From Viscum album (Eukaryota; Streptophyta; Magnoliopsida; Santalales; Viscaceae), in assembly GCA_963277665.1 (NCBI GenBank), contig OY728163.1, positions 1,901,174,644-1,901,238,643 on the forward strand: DNA of 64,000 bases, written 5' to 3'. Positions 22,973 through 35,900 of the stretch are shown here, piece after piece. The number at the start of each line of letters is the position of its first letter. Positions within the stretch are counted from its first letter, which is position 1. The position numbers and the translations under genes are program-made. A model generated the notes under the pieces. The model had not been told where the DNA came from, ran no database searches, and was given only the letters and a program-made list of their open reading frames with translations.

Positions 22973-23946
22973 TGGAATGGAAATGACACACATGGCATTA
23001 TTGAAGACAGTTTAGGTGTGCCCATGTTTTTACCTAAAAAAAGTAATACCAAACCAACTAAAATAAATAATTTAAGTTTAAAATCATTATAATTTCTATC
23101 CAATGGTTTTTGGAAAATTAAATAGGTCTCAAATTTAAGGTTTTGTACTTTATTAACCAAAATTTTATCTTAATCATTATAATTAATTTTAATCAATTTC
23201 ACTAAAAGTTTTGGTCAAAAACATTGTTGAAATTATTATAAAATATAAATTATTATAAATATTAATATGTAATAAATTTTTACAAATTATAATGACATAA
23301 TAGGTATAAATTAATTTAAAAATAATCCTACAGACAGGAGGACAATATGGGCTTTTAATGTAAAAACATATAAATGATTGCTATGTTTTCATTCCCAATT
23401 AGAATGTTAAATTGAGTATGATGAAATAAATTTTTATTACATGGAAAAATATCATCTAATTAAACGTGGAAAGAAATATAAAATATTATTTATTCTTATA
23501 AATAAATTAATTTTATTACTTTTCATGGAATGATATTAAAAGTAGTTCATCTAATTAAACGTGGAAACAAATTTAATTAATTTTATTACTTTTCAAGGAA
23601 TGACATTAAAAGTAGTTCATTTGAGAAATTAGTTTTTTTAAACATATAAGAACTTTACCAAAAATTATATCCTTCAATATAATATGTGTTATTTATATAA
23701 ACAAAAATAAAAAATATTAGAAAATTATTTATCATTGTTAATATTAATAGGTTTAACAACTAGGATATAAATATATTGTTTAAATATTTATAATAATGAA
23801 ATGATGTTTCATAGAAACATCGATGATGCTAGTAACCTTTGTTGAGTTAGTTATATGGGAAAGAAATGTTTGACTTAGTGTATTCAAATACATAAATGAA
23901 AATATAATTTACTCAAAAAATTCTGTAAAACCTTGGGGGTGTTAAA

Positions 23947-24824
23947 ATTCTCTAGTCCAAGGAATAATTGTATTCATGTTATATTGATCATAGAAATTAA
24001 ATTTATATTTATTCGTCAGCATGTGAATAAAATATTTATTTTTAACTAAATATTTTATTATATATGTATTCTCTTTATTTTGAATAAAACATTTTATTAT
24101 GAGAAAATATTTTTTGGGTTTTCCAATAAATTCTATAGGTGTTCAAATGGACCAAGATGATGTTAGTGACTAATATTAATTAAAAAGCCTATTATAGGAT
24201 ATGTGTTATTGTGAAAGTTGGTGTGTGCCAAAAAAATAATAAGGTAATTATTATTATATGGGATAAGATGTTTTAAAGGTAATAAAAATCTTTTTAATTT
24301 ATGTTATGTGATTAAATATCATTTTAACAAACATCCCAACATTAATAAAAGACTGTTATGTTTGTTGTAGAGAGCATGAAAAAATCAGATCAAAAAATTA
24401 TTGCACAAAATAAATTTTATCCCAACACCTTCTTCTCTATACCTCTCAAGAATGATAATATCAAGAAAGATTTATACAATACCATATAATTTGTAATGAA
24501 TAATTAATAAAAAAGAAATTTGGAACACCACACTATGAACATGAGATGAAGTGGGGTTTCTCAGAGAACATATAAGGACATGTGTATCAAAGATAGATAA
24601 ATTATATCATTGGATCCTCACTGCGCAATGAAGGTAATCTTAATGGGTCTTTTGGAAGATTAAATTCCACCAATGAAGAAATTTTATAAGGCGATATATA
24701 AAATAAAATAAAATAATTATAAATTTTAGGTATAATATCTCTCCTATTTGTTTTGTTAAATGATTATTAAAAAAACTAATATATCACCCACATTTGAATG
24801 ATTCTGTTACATAGAAAACCATCA
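23947..24824 (+). repeat. Element E 5' LTR (first ~123 bases displaced)
   Basis: Sequence after 23,947 aligns with 31,706 onward: TTTATATTTATTCG versus AAATTTATTCTTCG, GTGTTCAAATGGACC versus GAGTTTGAATGGGTC, and TGGTGTGTGCCAAAAAAATAA versus TTGCATGTGGCACAAAATAA. It ends ATCA right before a primer-like site. Confidence 0.7.
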
Positions 24825-24837
24825 TGGTGTATCACTG
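24825..24837 (+). other. Element E probable primer-binding site
   Basis: TGGTGTATCACTG resembles TGGTATCAGAG with a two-base insertion and follows the LTR end ATCA directly. Low certainty because of divergence. Confidence 0.4.
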
Positions 24838-27583
24838 TGTTGATGTTTAAATTTATAATTATTGTTTTGGATGTTTATCTATATGATATTATGGTCATAT
24901 TTTAATTTAATTTATTCATTGTTTAATCCAATTTGAATTAACATGTTATTGGAATATTAATCATGTTCGTTCTATTTTTCATTTTATTAATGTTTTAATA
25001 AAAATGTAGAGTGACTAGATATTCCCAAAGGAATTTCCAATTCTTTGGCAGAAAAAATTTGTTACAATTTTTTCATCTAGAGAACATACTATGTAACCAT
25101 GCACATTGTATCTAGATTCACCACACAATTAATTACATAGAACACTTTTATTGAATAGAATGTGTAAACCAAGTCATCTAAGAAAATAAATAAAGGATGC
25201 ATGGTGTGTAAATGTAATTTACACACCATGTAGTCCATCCTATCTAACACACTGAAGCCCCAAGCATGTGAATTGGATGCATGGAAACCAATCTACTTTG
25301 TTTGTCACTTTATGTACACAGAGTGTACTCTCCCATTCAAGGACAATATTAAAATTTCACTAAATTTGAAACTGTTGGAACTAAAACATTATTTTATTGA
25401 TTGGAACACTGTTGTGTGTTTGAAAATTTAATAATATTTTAAAAGAATTTAAAATTCTCAATAAATTTATTATAGTAAATATGCATTTTTTGGTTCTTCT
25501 CTTTATTTTTCGTGAATTCCATTAATGATGAGTATCTTTAAATATGATTGGAAAATCATTAATACTGAAATGGAATTAATTAATTAACTAATGTAAGGTA
25601 GTTTATGTTAAAGAATAATATAAAGAATAATGAAATAAATGATATCCATTTAGTTTTACATATTTGTTGCATGTATGAAATTTCATGATCTTGACCAATA
25701 AAAATGTGTGTGTGGGACTTTTAAATTTAACTTATTGGAAGATTTGGAAATTATTTAATATTAAATTATATAAAGTAATTAATCTCATAAATCCATCCAC
25801 TATTATATAGTACCTTCATTTCCATGGATATTTATATAATCCCAATTAACCAATCCTTTTTCCCCTAACCTACATGTGTGTAATAAATATTTTTAATTAA
25901 TGAAGCATACCAAGAATTGTAGAGATGGTTTTAGACTAAAGAATAATGACACTATCCTAGGTAATACACATGCAGATAACCAGAATGCTATTACTCATGA
26001 CAAGATCAACAATAAGAGTGATTTATCCTTTATCAATGGTTGATTTAATGTATGGTTGTTAAATGTACTACTAGATAAGGCCCATCAACGGTTCATTAAA
26101 TTATTTAATTAATTATTTATATGTAATTATTTCATTAATGGATTAAAGGATGTGATCACATAAATAAATGAAATAATATGAAAAGACAGAAATTAAATAA
26201 ATATATTATGTGTAAATGATTTATCCAACATCGTTAATTAATTATGTAACATCCACTAAATATTAAAAATTCATGTATATGTTAAAACAATACATAATTT
26301 ATTCATACTAAAATAAAATCTCTCAATTAAATATTATATTAATCTAAACCATTCATTACTTGATTAGGAATTAAACCACAAATCAATGTGTATTAAGGGG
26401 ACAAAGTATTGAAACATGCTTTTATTGGGGAGTTCTCTTGAGACTTTTTAGTTGACTTCATTGAAAATATATTGATTTTAAGGACAAAAATATATTCAAA
26501 ACATATTTGGAGAAAAATGTTGAGAAAATCCATGACAATATTTTAGGATAGGGAAATTCACTAAATGGATAAAAGAGAGACAAGTATATAGTTTGAAATA
26601 CCACATACATACTATATTTATTGTGGTTTAGTGGATAATATATTGATCATTATGAAATGTAATGAGGATATTTTCAACATGAATGTTAATGAAAAAATAC
26701 ATTAATAGTTCAATATTGAGGGCTATTGAGACTTGATAAAATAGTGGGAGATTTAATTTATAAATAAATAATAACTATTTTATTTATCATATCTCTTTTA
26801 TTTTTTAATCATGAAAAGTACCAATTAACTGATCTTTTCATATGCAGAATAAAATGAAAAGTTCATCATCCACACTATCCCTATGAGCAACATTATAGAA
26901 GGATAACCTCCATAATAGAAGTAAAATCCAAGAGTGGTTTAGATGAAATTGTTTTATGATGTTCTATTAATTAAAATAACACTTGGTTTAATTCTTAATG
27001 ACTAATTCATTTTAAAAGAGGTGAGTGATGAAGATTTACTTGACTATAAAAAATTTAGTGATAGAGTTGAAATACAATTTTTGATGCTACATAAATTTCT
27101 TATTAACTAATGAAGTCTCACAAAAATTTGGATGCATATATAATTTTTGAGAAGCTCAGTGGTATTCCCTATAAGTGAGCTAGAAAAGAACATTTTGATA
27201 TTTCCATGGTGATATTTCCAAGAAATAATTGATATGGTGCCCCAGTAGGGCCTCATCTAGTCAATATCATTGAGGATATTTAGTGCTTAGAGGTTTTAGG
27301 CTTTATACTCCCCAAATAGTTGGGAACCAACCTCATTATTACATTAATCCCTTAGATATTATACTTATTTATTCTAAATTGTAATATGTACAACATTGAG
27401 AAGTATCTTTTCAACCATCATCTTATTATTCTCCATGTAGATAAAGATATAAAGGATAGAAAAAGTTCCACCATTGTGGAGAAAAAATAAAAACGAAATG
27501 AAAAGAGCTATTAGCATAAATGATCTTCACTCTTTTCCAATAGGAATAACATCAAGTGGAAATTGAGGGAACATTATGTTTCT
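24838..27583 (+). other. Element E gag region, no readable domain
   Basis: About 2.7 kb of AT-rich sequence lies where leader and gag of E should be. I find no clear capsid motif on either strand; frames are short and stop-rich. It is assigned to E only by position between the LTR and the zinc-knuckle remnant. Confidence 0.5.
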
Positions 27584-27640
27584 CATTTCACATGTTACAA
27601 TAAGGGACATTAGAAGTAAAATATCACATAGCCAAAGAAT
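27584..27640 (+). pseudogene. Element E gag zinc-knuckle remnant
   Basis: The reading HFTCYNKGH, stop, K, stop, NIT fits C-x2-C-x4-H-x4-C with the first Cys now His and the last now Ile. The second Cys codon is at 27,593-27,595. It lies about 100 bases before the protease, as in copia Gag-Pol. Confidence 0.5.
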
Positions 27641-27689
27641 AAAGGGGAACATCAAGTTCATTTTTATCGACTGAAATTTATCGATTTAT

Positions 27690-27940
27690 ATTAGATACAC
27701 CTTGTGGTGGTCACATTTGTATTAAAATATGGAAACCATGTATATTTGGAAGTATTTACCGAAAAGATGTGGATCAACGAGTAGAAAACGGATCTAAACA
27801 AGCTGTTGTAGATATGAGGCACTACCACCTCATGTATCTGACCAAAATGACACTGTTTTTAAATGGATGTTATTATGTGCCTTCAGTTATGAAAAAAATT
27901 ATTTTTGTATCAAAACAATATATGAATGGATTTATTTAAA
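27690..27940 (+). pseudogene. Element E copia protease fragment
   Basis: An open stretch reads ILDTPCGGHICIKIW, then GSIYRKDVDQRVENGSKQA, DMRHYHLMYL and LFLNGCYYVPSVMKKIIFVS. This is the copia protease pattern WxLDTGCxxHIC ... VGNG ... NCYYVPxxxxNIISVS. The catalytic D-T-G is D-T-P. The stretch is stop-free but lacks a start and cannot be active. It would cleave the copia polyprotein. Confidence 0.78.
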
Positions 27941-28029
27941 AAAATTGGAATAAATGTTTATTCTTTAATAATGACAACTTTTGTTATGGTGATGCACATT
28001 TAAATAAAGTTAATTATGTGTTGTATTAC

Positions 28030-28700
28030 ATAATCCAAATTATGGTAATCGATTATGAAGTTAATTTACATGAATCAATCCACACCAAAGTTGGACATTG
28101 TTGGACATGTCTTGTAAATGGAAGGAGTTATACTAAATAACTTAAATATTGATAAATATACTCATTTTAACTAAAAAATCAGGTTGTTTTACACACAAGT
28201 TTATAACAAAATATGATTATACCCCCATTTAGTGGGATTGGTGAAAGTGAAAAAAATTATTGAATTAGTTCATATTGATGTGTATTGACCATTTCATGTT
28301 AAATAAATGGGTGGGTACTCGTACATCATAAATTATAATAATTACTTTAGTAGATGTGAAACTATATAATTAATGAGGTATAAGTCTTACTCTTTTGATT
28401 AATTAAATGTATATAAAAATGTAGTTGAGAATTATCATAGAAATAAGATAAAAAATCGCTCAAATCATGGTGTAGAATATCCTAGTCAAGTATTAATTTA
28501 TTATTTATGGGAGTTTCATATTTTATCTTAACTCACTCCTCCTTATAAACCTAAATGTAATGGTTTATGTGAACGGAGGAACAACACCTTGTTTGAAATA
28601 GTGAAATCAAGGATGAGTCCGGAGAGTCTTTCTTTATTCATTTGGGGATACACATTACAAATATTAGAATAGATACTAAAGAAATTACCAATAAAACAAA
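28030..28700 (+). pseudogene. Element E copia integrase remnant
   Basis: Blocks in order: LIHIDVY (first catalytic Asp), MGGYSYIINYNNYFSRCETI (matches the YFITFxDDxSRYGYVYL region), NRSNHGVEYPSQ (family R-S-D-R-G-G-E-Y; the second catalytic Asp is Asn) and TPPYKPKCNGLCERRNNTL (third acidic residue in C-E-R-R-N). It continues VKSRMSPESLSLFIWGYTLQ, where the family has LPxSFWGYALET. Stops interrupt it about six times. Copia order puts INT before RT, as seen. Confidence 0.82.
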
Positions 28701-29299
28701 TATAAGATATATCGGAAAAATTTTAAAATTTAAAGAATCTTGGGTTGTCTTACATACACATGGGAGGTTGGGAAGATATTTTAAGGAAACTTCAAGAAAC
28801 TAGATTTCACTAAAAGGAAGAATGTGTATCTTTATAAGATATCCTAAAGAAACAACGCAAATATACACATGAAATCATCCAGAAAAAAATATTTTGGGTT
28901 GAAATATTTTCCATATTTCATGAAAACAATATAATATATAAAAGATAATGTTGAGACCAGATAGACATCGATTAAGTCTAGCCACAAGAAACACAAGTGT
29001 TGGATTATGAAAAAATTCCAAAAGTTTTGTGGAATAAGAATTTATTAGAGATACATAGTTATTATTTAAGAGTTCTAGAATGGTTGAAAAACTATATAGG
29101 TATGGTTTTCCACTAACTCGTGATGGTGATATATTATTAGATGATAATATATATCCCCTAACCTAGAAAAAAATAGTATGTGGAACGTATTTTACTAATT
29201 GGAAGGAATATATTAATTCTAAAATAGATCCTTTATACCGAAAACATGTCTAGATTTTGGTAGATTTTCAAGTTGAAGTAAATACCAATGGTTAAAAAT

Positions 29300-30005
29300 G
29301 GATATTCATGAAGAAAATGGAAATTAAAGAACAATTCAGTAATTATATGTCTTTTCAAATTGCCAAAGGGTTTAAACAACGACAAAGAATTGAATATAAA
29401 AAAACATTTTCACCAGTTGAAATATTGAATTCCATCATAATTATACTTTCCATTTCATATTACATTGATTATGAGATTAGGAAAAATGGATGTCAAAATA
29501 GCCTTCCTTAACGGGAACCATTAGGAAGACATATATATGACACAACACAAAGGCATTTTGACTCAAAAGGATTCCAACCAATTATTCATGTTAGAAAGAT
29601 CCATTAATGGATTAAATCAATCATTTATTCTATGGAACATTTTTTATGATCCAATATCAATTTTTTCATAAAAAACAAATGTGACCCATGTCTCTATGTG
29701 AGGTTTAGTGGGAGTGTAGTTTTTTATATAATAGTATATATTTATTACATTTTACTACTAAGAAATGAAATACCAGTCCTAAATTCTTCTAAGGAATGAT
29801 TTATTAAATGGTTCTTTGTGAAGCACTCAGGTGGGGAAGAATACATTCTTCCAAACAATATTTATCGTGATAGATGCAATAGGTTTCTCATCCTACGTGA
29901 AAGTACATACATTGTAAGTATAGTGAATAGATTTATCATAGAACAATATATAAGAGGATTGTTTCCAACATCACATGTAATTTACCTTTTTAGGAAATAG
30001 TTTCC
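29300..30005 (+). pseudogene. Element E copia reverse transcriptase remnant
   Basis: The frame at 29,308-29,511 reads QIAKGFKQRQRIEYKKTFSP then EIRKNGCQNSLP, the copia LVAKGFxQxxGIDYxETFSP and HQMDVKTAFLNG blocks; DVKTAF has become G-C-Q-N-S. Then HIYDTTQRHFDSKGF follows (family EEEIYMxQPEGF). A later open stretch (29,818-30,000) reads NNIYRDRCNRFLILRESTYI, the GIEIYRDRxxGLLGLSQxTYI block near the end of RT. The YVDD catalytic region around 29,720-29,780 is not recoverable. Confidence 0.82.
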
Positions 30006-30224
30006 TCAGACACATGAGGAAAGAAACAAAAGATATATATTATATACACGTTAGCAATTGGATAATTCATGTATGTTAATATATGTACTAGGATTTATTT
30101 CCTCTATAAATTATTTGTGGTAAGAAGATATCAAGTAGATCCAGGTGACTACCATTGGATGGAGGTAAATAATATCCTTTAGTATATGAGGTGTACTAAT
30201 GATGTGTTCATGGTTTATAGAGTA

Positions 30225-30680
30225 TATGTTAAACTAGTCATTAAAATATATAGAGATTCTAGTTTCCAAACCGATTAAGATGATATGAAGTCACAAATTG
30301 GATACATCATTACATTGAATAGAGTTATAGTGAGATAGAAGAGATCAATGTAGGATTTAGTTGAAGATTATATAGAATTTGATGAGAACATTGTGGATTA
30401 TGAGGTAGCGAAAGATGTAGTATAGATGTGAGAAATCATCCATGACATTGATGTGTTATCTAGAATTAATGATCATATAACACTCTAATGTGATAGAACT
30501 GTAGTGGTCTATTTTTAAAAAGATCCAAGGTCATGTCAAGGGAAGAATCACATAATTCATAAGTATCATATCATGATGTATTTTTCTCATAGAGAACGAT
30601 TTTCAGTGAAATATATTTCCATGGAAGAAACATGGTAGACCCATTTCCCAAATCCTTGAATTATGAAAAATATGACTATC
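30225..30680 (+). pseudogene. Element E copia RNase H remnant
   Basis: Plus-strand reading gives LVIKIYRDSSFQTD, SQIGYIITLNRVIV and YEVAKDVV. It continues DVLSRINDHITL, RTVVVYF and KNHIIHKYHIM, matching GYxDSDFAGxxDxRKSTSGYxFTLxGG ... EAEFVAxxEA ... CDNxxAVxLxKNP ... RSKHIDIKYH. The end, VKYISMEE, fits VSIEHISTELMIADPLTK. Stops are frequent. This closes the copia pol. Confidence 0.72.
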
Positions 30681-30689
30681 ATATCATGT

Positions 30690-31572
30690 CTTCAAAATTA
30701 AGGTCTTGGGTAGTTGTCTATAGTCCAAATAAGAGTTTTTTAGAGTTTGAGCCCTAGGACATACTTTTTTTACATTTATTACATGTATATTCAATGTATA
30801 GAATTCTTATAAAACACTTTATTATATGTATTTTGGTATTCTGCGTGAATCTAAAATAATAATTTCCAATAGGGTATGTTGCATTGATAATGACATAGTA
30901 GTTCTTTTCTGTGATAAAAAACTTGATATTCTCTAATGATATTTTCAAATAATGTCTCGTGGTTAGATAATGTAATATGATGGGACACATAATACATAGA
31001 CACTTAGCTATGAGTACTTCTAAGTAGTTGAGGCTTCTTCTCATGATTTCGGCACTTGGTAATTTCCATTTCGGAGAATATGAAAACATAATTTCTAGTA
31101 TTATATCATCATGTGTTGGCGTTATTTTATATTCCTATCTATTATCATGTGTGATGGTCCTTGTAAATTAATATTATTATTAATTCGTTTTTCAATTTAC
31201 ATACTAATATGTATTTCATAGACCATGATGATAATCATTAATCGTAAATTTGGATATAATGGGTGCATCAGCAGTGGCATGTCATTAATGAATAGTTCAT
31301 GGATGTATTTTACCTTTAAATCATTATAGAAGATTTTTTCTAGGCTCTTTGATTTTAATATTATTGTTCCATTAAATTACATGGACATCATCTAATGACA
31401 TGTTTTTTCAGATATTCAATAAACTATATATACTTATTATATAGGATGGTGATGTTGATGTGAAGCCTTATTGATGGGATATTATTATAATGGGAATATG
31501 TTACATAGTGAGTGTTCATATTTGTTTGTTTACAATTTAAAATTATGTTCTTACTCTTGTCTACCATGTCCC
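30690..31572 (+). other. Element E 3' spacer between RNase H and LTR
   Basis: Nearly 0.9 kb without recognisable plus-strand coding. A 111-codon minus-strand frame (30,754-31,089) has no motif I know, is lysine- and isoleucine-rich, and is most likely chance in AT-rich DNA. The length is greater than the short 3' spacers of many copia elements. Confidence 0.4.
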
Positions 31573-31582
31573 ATTGCGAGAC

Positions 31583-32567
31583 TGCAATCTGGGACTATAG
31601 GAAAGAATCTCTAATTATAATAAAAAATATTTAATGAGGGTGACACACTAAGTGTTTCCATTTATCTTAATTAAATTTTATTTGTGTTTAATTAATGGAA
31701 TAAAAATTCTTCATATGTACAAGTAACAATTTATTTCATGTAATATTTATCAAGTAAATTAAATAAAAATTTATTCTTCGTCTTGGGAATAATTTTATTA
31801 TTTTATTTATTTGGTATTTTATATTGTGAATAAAATATTTATTTATTTGTTCAAAAAATACTAGAGGAGTTTGAATGGGTCAATACAATGTCTGGTGAAA
31901 ATTATTAATTAACAAGACCATTATATAATATTATTTGTTACACCAGTTTGCATGTGGCACAAAATAATAATTATATAATAATTTTTATGTGTCATGGGAT
32001 TTATTAAAGATGATATATATTATTTAAAGGTTGGTATGAAATTAAAAAATACATTATCTTAAATACAAACTCAATAAATATGTAGCTAAGTCTATTATGT
32101 AGTGAATCCAAAATTTAGAATAGATAATGGTTGTGCAAAATGAATTATCTCTCAACTCATGCTCTCTCCCTCTCAAGAATGAGAAGTAAAAGAGATATTT
32201 ATTCAGGAATGAAAAACGAGATATAAATAATTAATAAAAAAAAGACATTATACTCATCATTCTCAAACTATAATATCGAGTGGTGTTTCATTAAAATAAT
32301 AAGATCATGCTCGGATCACTACTAGAGGGATTCAATACATGGATCCACACAACATAATAACGAAAATCTGAATTGGTATTTTCAAATGATTAACATTCAC
32401 CCACGAATAATGTTCCAAATCTTAGGTATTAATTTCATCAAAATTAAATAAATAAATTTTAAATTTTATGTGCAATATCCTCTATCTTTGTTTCTGGAAA
32501 ATACTATTAATAAAAATTTGAACATATTTTCTACCTCTGCATGATTTCCCTATGATCGGAATCATCA
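31583..32567 (+). repeat. Element E 3' LTR
   Basis: The start is placed at TGCAATCTGGGACT because it follows CCATTGCGAGAC, a decayed form of the copia polypurine tract AAGTGGGAGA. The end at ATCATCA matches the ATCA end of the left copy. About 985 bases long. Confidence 0.65.
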
Positions 32568-32969
32568 GACGAGCCTCCCAAACATTCTAATCATATGAGG
32601 ATATGGAATCATGTGTTATTAAGAAAAATATGTAATCATATCTATCTTATGAATTTTAAAGAATGAACGATAAGAAGTAGACTAAAGATAAAAACATGGA
32701 AAAGAGGAAGAAGATAAAATTTTCCCCACATGTGATAATTGTTGAAAGAAACACCCTAGTACATTATTGAAAGGAATGGGTGTTTTCATAATGTTTTTAA
32801 TGGGAAAAACATAGGAATGTTAATATAAAGGTATGAATGAAACCATTATTTTTTAGTGTTTAAACTGTAATTATTTGGTGAAATATACAAAAAAAATTTC
32901 CTTGTGTCAAGAGACTATACCTCTGATGAGGCTACAATTTAATGGTCCAGAATATATTGTTACTACAAC
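32568..32969. other. Gap between the two stacks
   Basis: No coding domain. About 120 bases (32,690-32,810) resemble 37,690-37,790: TTTTCCCCACATGTGATAAT versus TTTTCCTACATATAGTAAT, then AAACACCCTAGTA versus AAACACCCGAGTA. It is therefore itself repeat-derived. It ends where the F LTR starts. Confidence 0.4.
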
Positions 32970-35900
32970 TGTAACACCCCGTGATTTTAAAATAGGAACA
33001 TCGAGTTTGTGAGAATTTATGATTGGAAATAAAAATTATATAAAATAATAAAATTTCTTAAGACATTATTATATATTTAATTGAAAATAAATTAAATCCC
33101 TTTAATAGATTGTGATTCTCGCAACACTAGGTTTAAATGAAACATGATGCCCAATAAAAATACTATTATTCAAACATGACCAATATATCCAAGAAGTTTA
33201 ATTGGAAGGTATGAATAATACCAACACAATAATAATTTTTTTAAATAGGAATAAAATAAAATGAATGGATATATAAGGATGATAAATTAAATAAGAATCA
33301 TTTTATGATAAATGAAATGTTTTCTGAAAAACTATATTATTATAAAAAGAGGTTCATTTGAACATTGCACACATAATATATAATTTATTTTTAAATCATT
33401 TGGGAAATTTATTTGAAAAAAATAATTTTTTTAATCATCATATCAAACTTATATTAGGGAGATGTTTTTGTATTTTTTTAAATTTATCATTTTCTGTATA
33501 TAGTGAAATAAAAGAAATTTGAATTTTCATTTAAATTGTCTATAAAGTGAAATTATTTTTTCAAATGTATTTAAATTAAAATTAGTCCAATAATAGTAAT
33601 ATTTTACTAATTTAGGTAATTATAAAAACTTTCATACTGAATTATGAAATAATAATTTTTTAAATATTTAAAATTTTTCTACTTTATAAACCGTTATTCA
33701 CCTCACTTTCCAAGATTAATTTTAAATTTTAAATTATCAAAAATTGTATATACAATTTTTAAAAATTGATTCCTTGAATATAATAATAATTATAGGTATT
33801 TTCTAATAAAAACAACACTATTGTTGGAAAAATGAATTGTGAAAAGCGTAAAAAATAATTACCATTATTCATGTTAAAATTGGTTTACAGTGTAGTTAAG
33901 CTAACTAGATGAGGGTTAAAATGATTTACCAACTTGTAAAACTATTATTGGATATCCATGTTTCCATATTATACTTCACTAAAATAGAAAATATGTTTTT
34001 ATTGATTCTTCTTTCATGTCAATGACTTTATCATTTCTTATTATTTTAGAAAATTTCAAAATATATTCCAAGATGGTTATATATCCCCACTAATAAAAGG
34101 GCACTCCAACACCTCACTTATTCACATCGCTAAAGAAATATGGTTCAAAATAAACAAGTAAAATACTTTCCCATAAATGTTATACATATTATTGTGATTA
34201 TGTCCCATTAAAAACACCATACATAGTTTCCTTAAGTCGTGATCAAAAGGATGTTTCACTTTGAAAAAGTAATTATCTTAACAAAGTTCATTTATTTTCA
34301 TTCATCTTCAAAGAAATTTATTTATTTATTAAAACATAAAACATAAGAAAAAATTATCTCCAAAATATTATATTTTATTAGAGTTATTTAATAATATTTA
34401 TCTATCTCCACTTACATTAAAAGGGGGGACGAAATCATTGATCCTTACTAAGGTGTACTACCGCCACATGAGATGATGTAGTTTGTTTTCCATCAACACC
34501 TTTTGAGGTTAAATAAAATTGTGGAGTTAACACATTTATATGATGTTTATGATTTTAGTAAGCTTTTTTTTAATATCACATTATCATTTTTACATTTCAT
34601 TATTTTTAATTTCAATAATGTCGCTATTGTGTATAGAGGACAGCTGGCTTGTGAAGTGATTTGATTCATTCTTCACATATGAATTACATGGAATGTAATA
34701 TGAATAAAATTAATTAATATAATTGTAATATATTATATTATATTTAATCTTAAAAATAATTATCTCACTCACTTTCAAACCCATTCACTCAATAAGTGAA
34801 TGATACCATCCCTCATGCGTACAAACCACCTACTGTATCCACAAAGCAATGTGAATAATTTTCAATGTCTAATATTCATATTTGGTTATGAAAAAGAATA
34901 TAGGGAGTAAATATTATTTTTATAATATTATTTTCATTATTTATATGATATATATATATATATCCAAATAATATGATCAATAACGTTGATGAAAAAACAC
35001 ACATGAGAAAACATGGCTCTTAACACTTAAGATAATAAAAATAATAAAATATTATTAACCAAAGAAAGAAAAAATGTTATAAGAGGATAATATATGATAT
35101 TATAAATATGATTATGGTTCATTTATAAATAAATAAAATGATTAAAACTATTATAAATTAGGTACAGACTAGTACAATTGAAATTGTACCTCATGAATGG
35201 AATTCTCGTATCACATTCATTTTCATGAGACAAATTCCATATGCACAAAATAGTTACTTTCTATAGTGTATATAATACAACATTGTTTTTTGAATCCTGA
35301 ATAAATTTATCTTCATTTTAATTAACTATTTATTTACATTTATTTCTTTTAGGGGAATATAATTTAGAAGTTACCAAAGTGGTAGGGGTTTATTTCACAA
35401 TATCATCATTATTCGGGACTATATATGCTTACATCACCCTTGGGTAAAATATTTGGTATTTTTGTCCCAAATTAAATATTTATCTTCACAAATAGTTATT
35501 AATAAAATATTTTGTATAATAATAGTGTTTTTATACTCAATTTTATATAATGTGATTGTGAAAATGTTTTTAATAAAATATTAATGAATTTCCCTCTTCA
35601 GTTGGAAATCATTTTTCATAAATACCCATGTTTTATGAAAAAACTAAAAAATAAATTATTATAACATATTCAAAATGATTTATTAAAGATATATTTATCT
35701 TTTATTACACTATAAAATCATAAATTAATTTTAAAAACAATTTTTTTTTTTGTATTTTACCTATAATGATGAGGGAATCATTGAAGTATCATGTATAACA
35801 TGAATATAATATTACACCATAATCACAAAATAAAATTTTTATTGATTATTTTAAATATTATGAAATTTATTTTTGAATGAAAATTATTTCAAAAAATTTT

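Larger units (their letters stand above)
1..23946 (-). mobile_element. Element A: old Ty3/gypsy LTR retrotransposon, interrupted by element B
   Basis: Two related long repeats (1-3,592 and about 20,312-23,946) flank minus-strand gag, PR, RT, RH and INT remnants in the order of a Ty3/gypsy element. Base 1 aligns with about 20,312, so the outer end of the left LTR lies outside the window. On the minus strand the left copy starts TGTAACACC directly after a polypurine tract; the right copy ends at the equivalent point (23,946), where copia LTR sequence resumes. The interior is split by element B (8,358-19,677). All coding parts carry many stops, so A is dead and older than B. Its LTRs share conserved blocks with elements D and F. 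Confidence 0.85.
20312..23946 (-). repeat. Element A 5' LTR (inner edge uncertain)
   Basis: Colinear with 1-3,592: minisatellite at about 20,470-20,640, unit starts near 21,480, 21,670 and 21,855, palindrome ACGGTAAGCCGTAC near 22,207, conserved boxes at 22,367-22,422 and 22,547-22,635, TATA at 22,964-22,972. It ends GGTGTTAAA where the other copy has GGTGTTACA. The following bases match copia LTR sequence, marking the insertion junction. The inner edge may reach further left, into 19,678-20,311. Confidence 0.8.
23947..32567 (+). mobile_element. Element E: ancient Ty1/copia retrotransposon, 5' end cut by element A
   Basis: Diverged LTRs (23,947-24,824 and 31,583-32,567) flank a plus-strand interior with gag knuckle, PR, INT, RT and RH in that order, the Ty1/copia arrangement (INT before RT). 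The left LTR starts at a point equivalent to base 124 of the right LTR, directly against the end of element A; the missing 123 bases should lie left of the window. Coding parts are riddled with stops and AT-shifted, so E is the oldest layer of the left stack. Confidence 0.82.

Noticed and set aside
30754..31089. 111-codon minus-strand frame as a gene
   Set aside because: Antisense in the 3' spacer of element E, no motif, and amino-acid content expected from AT-rich DNA.
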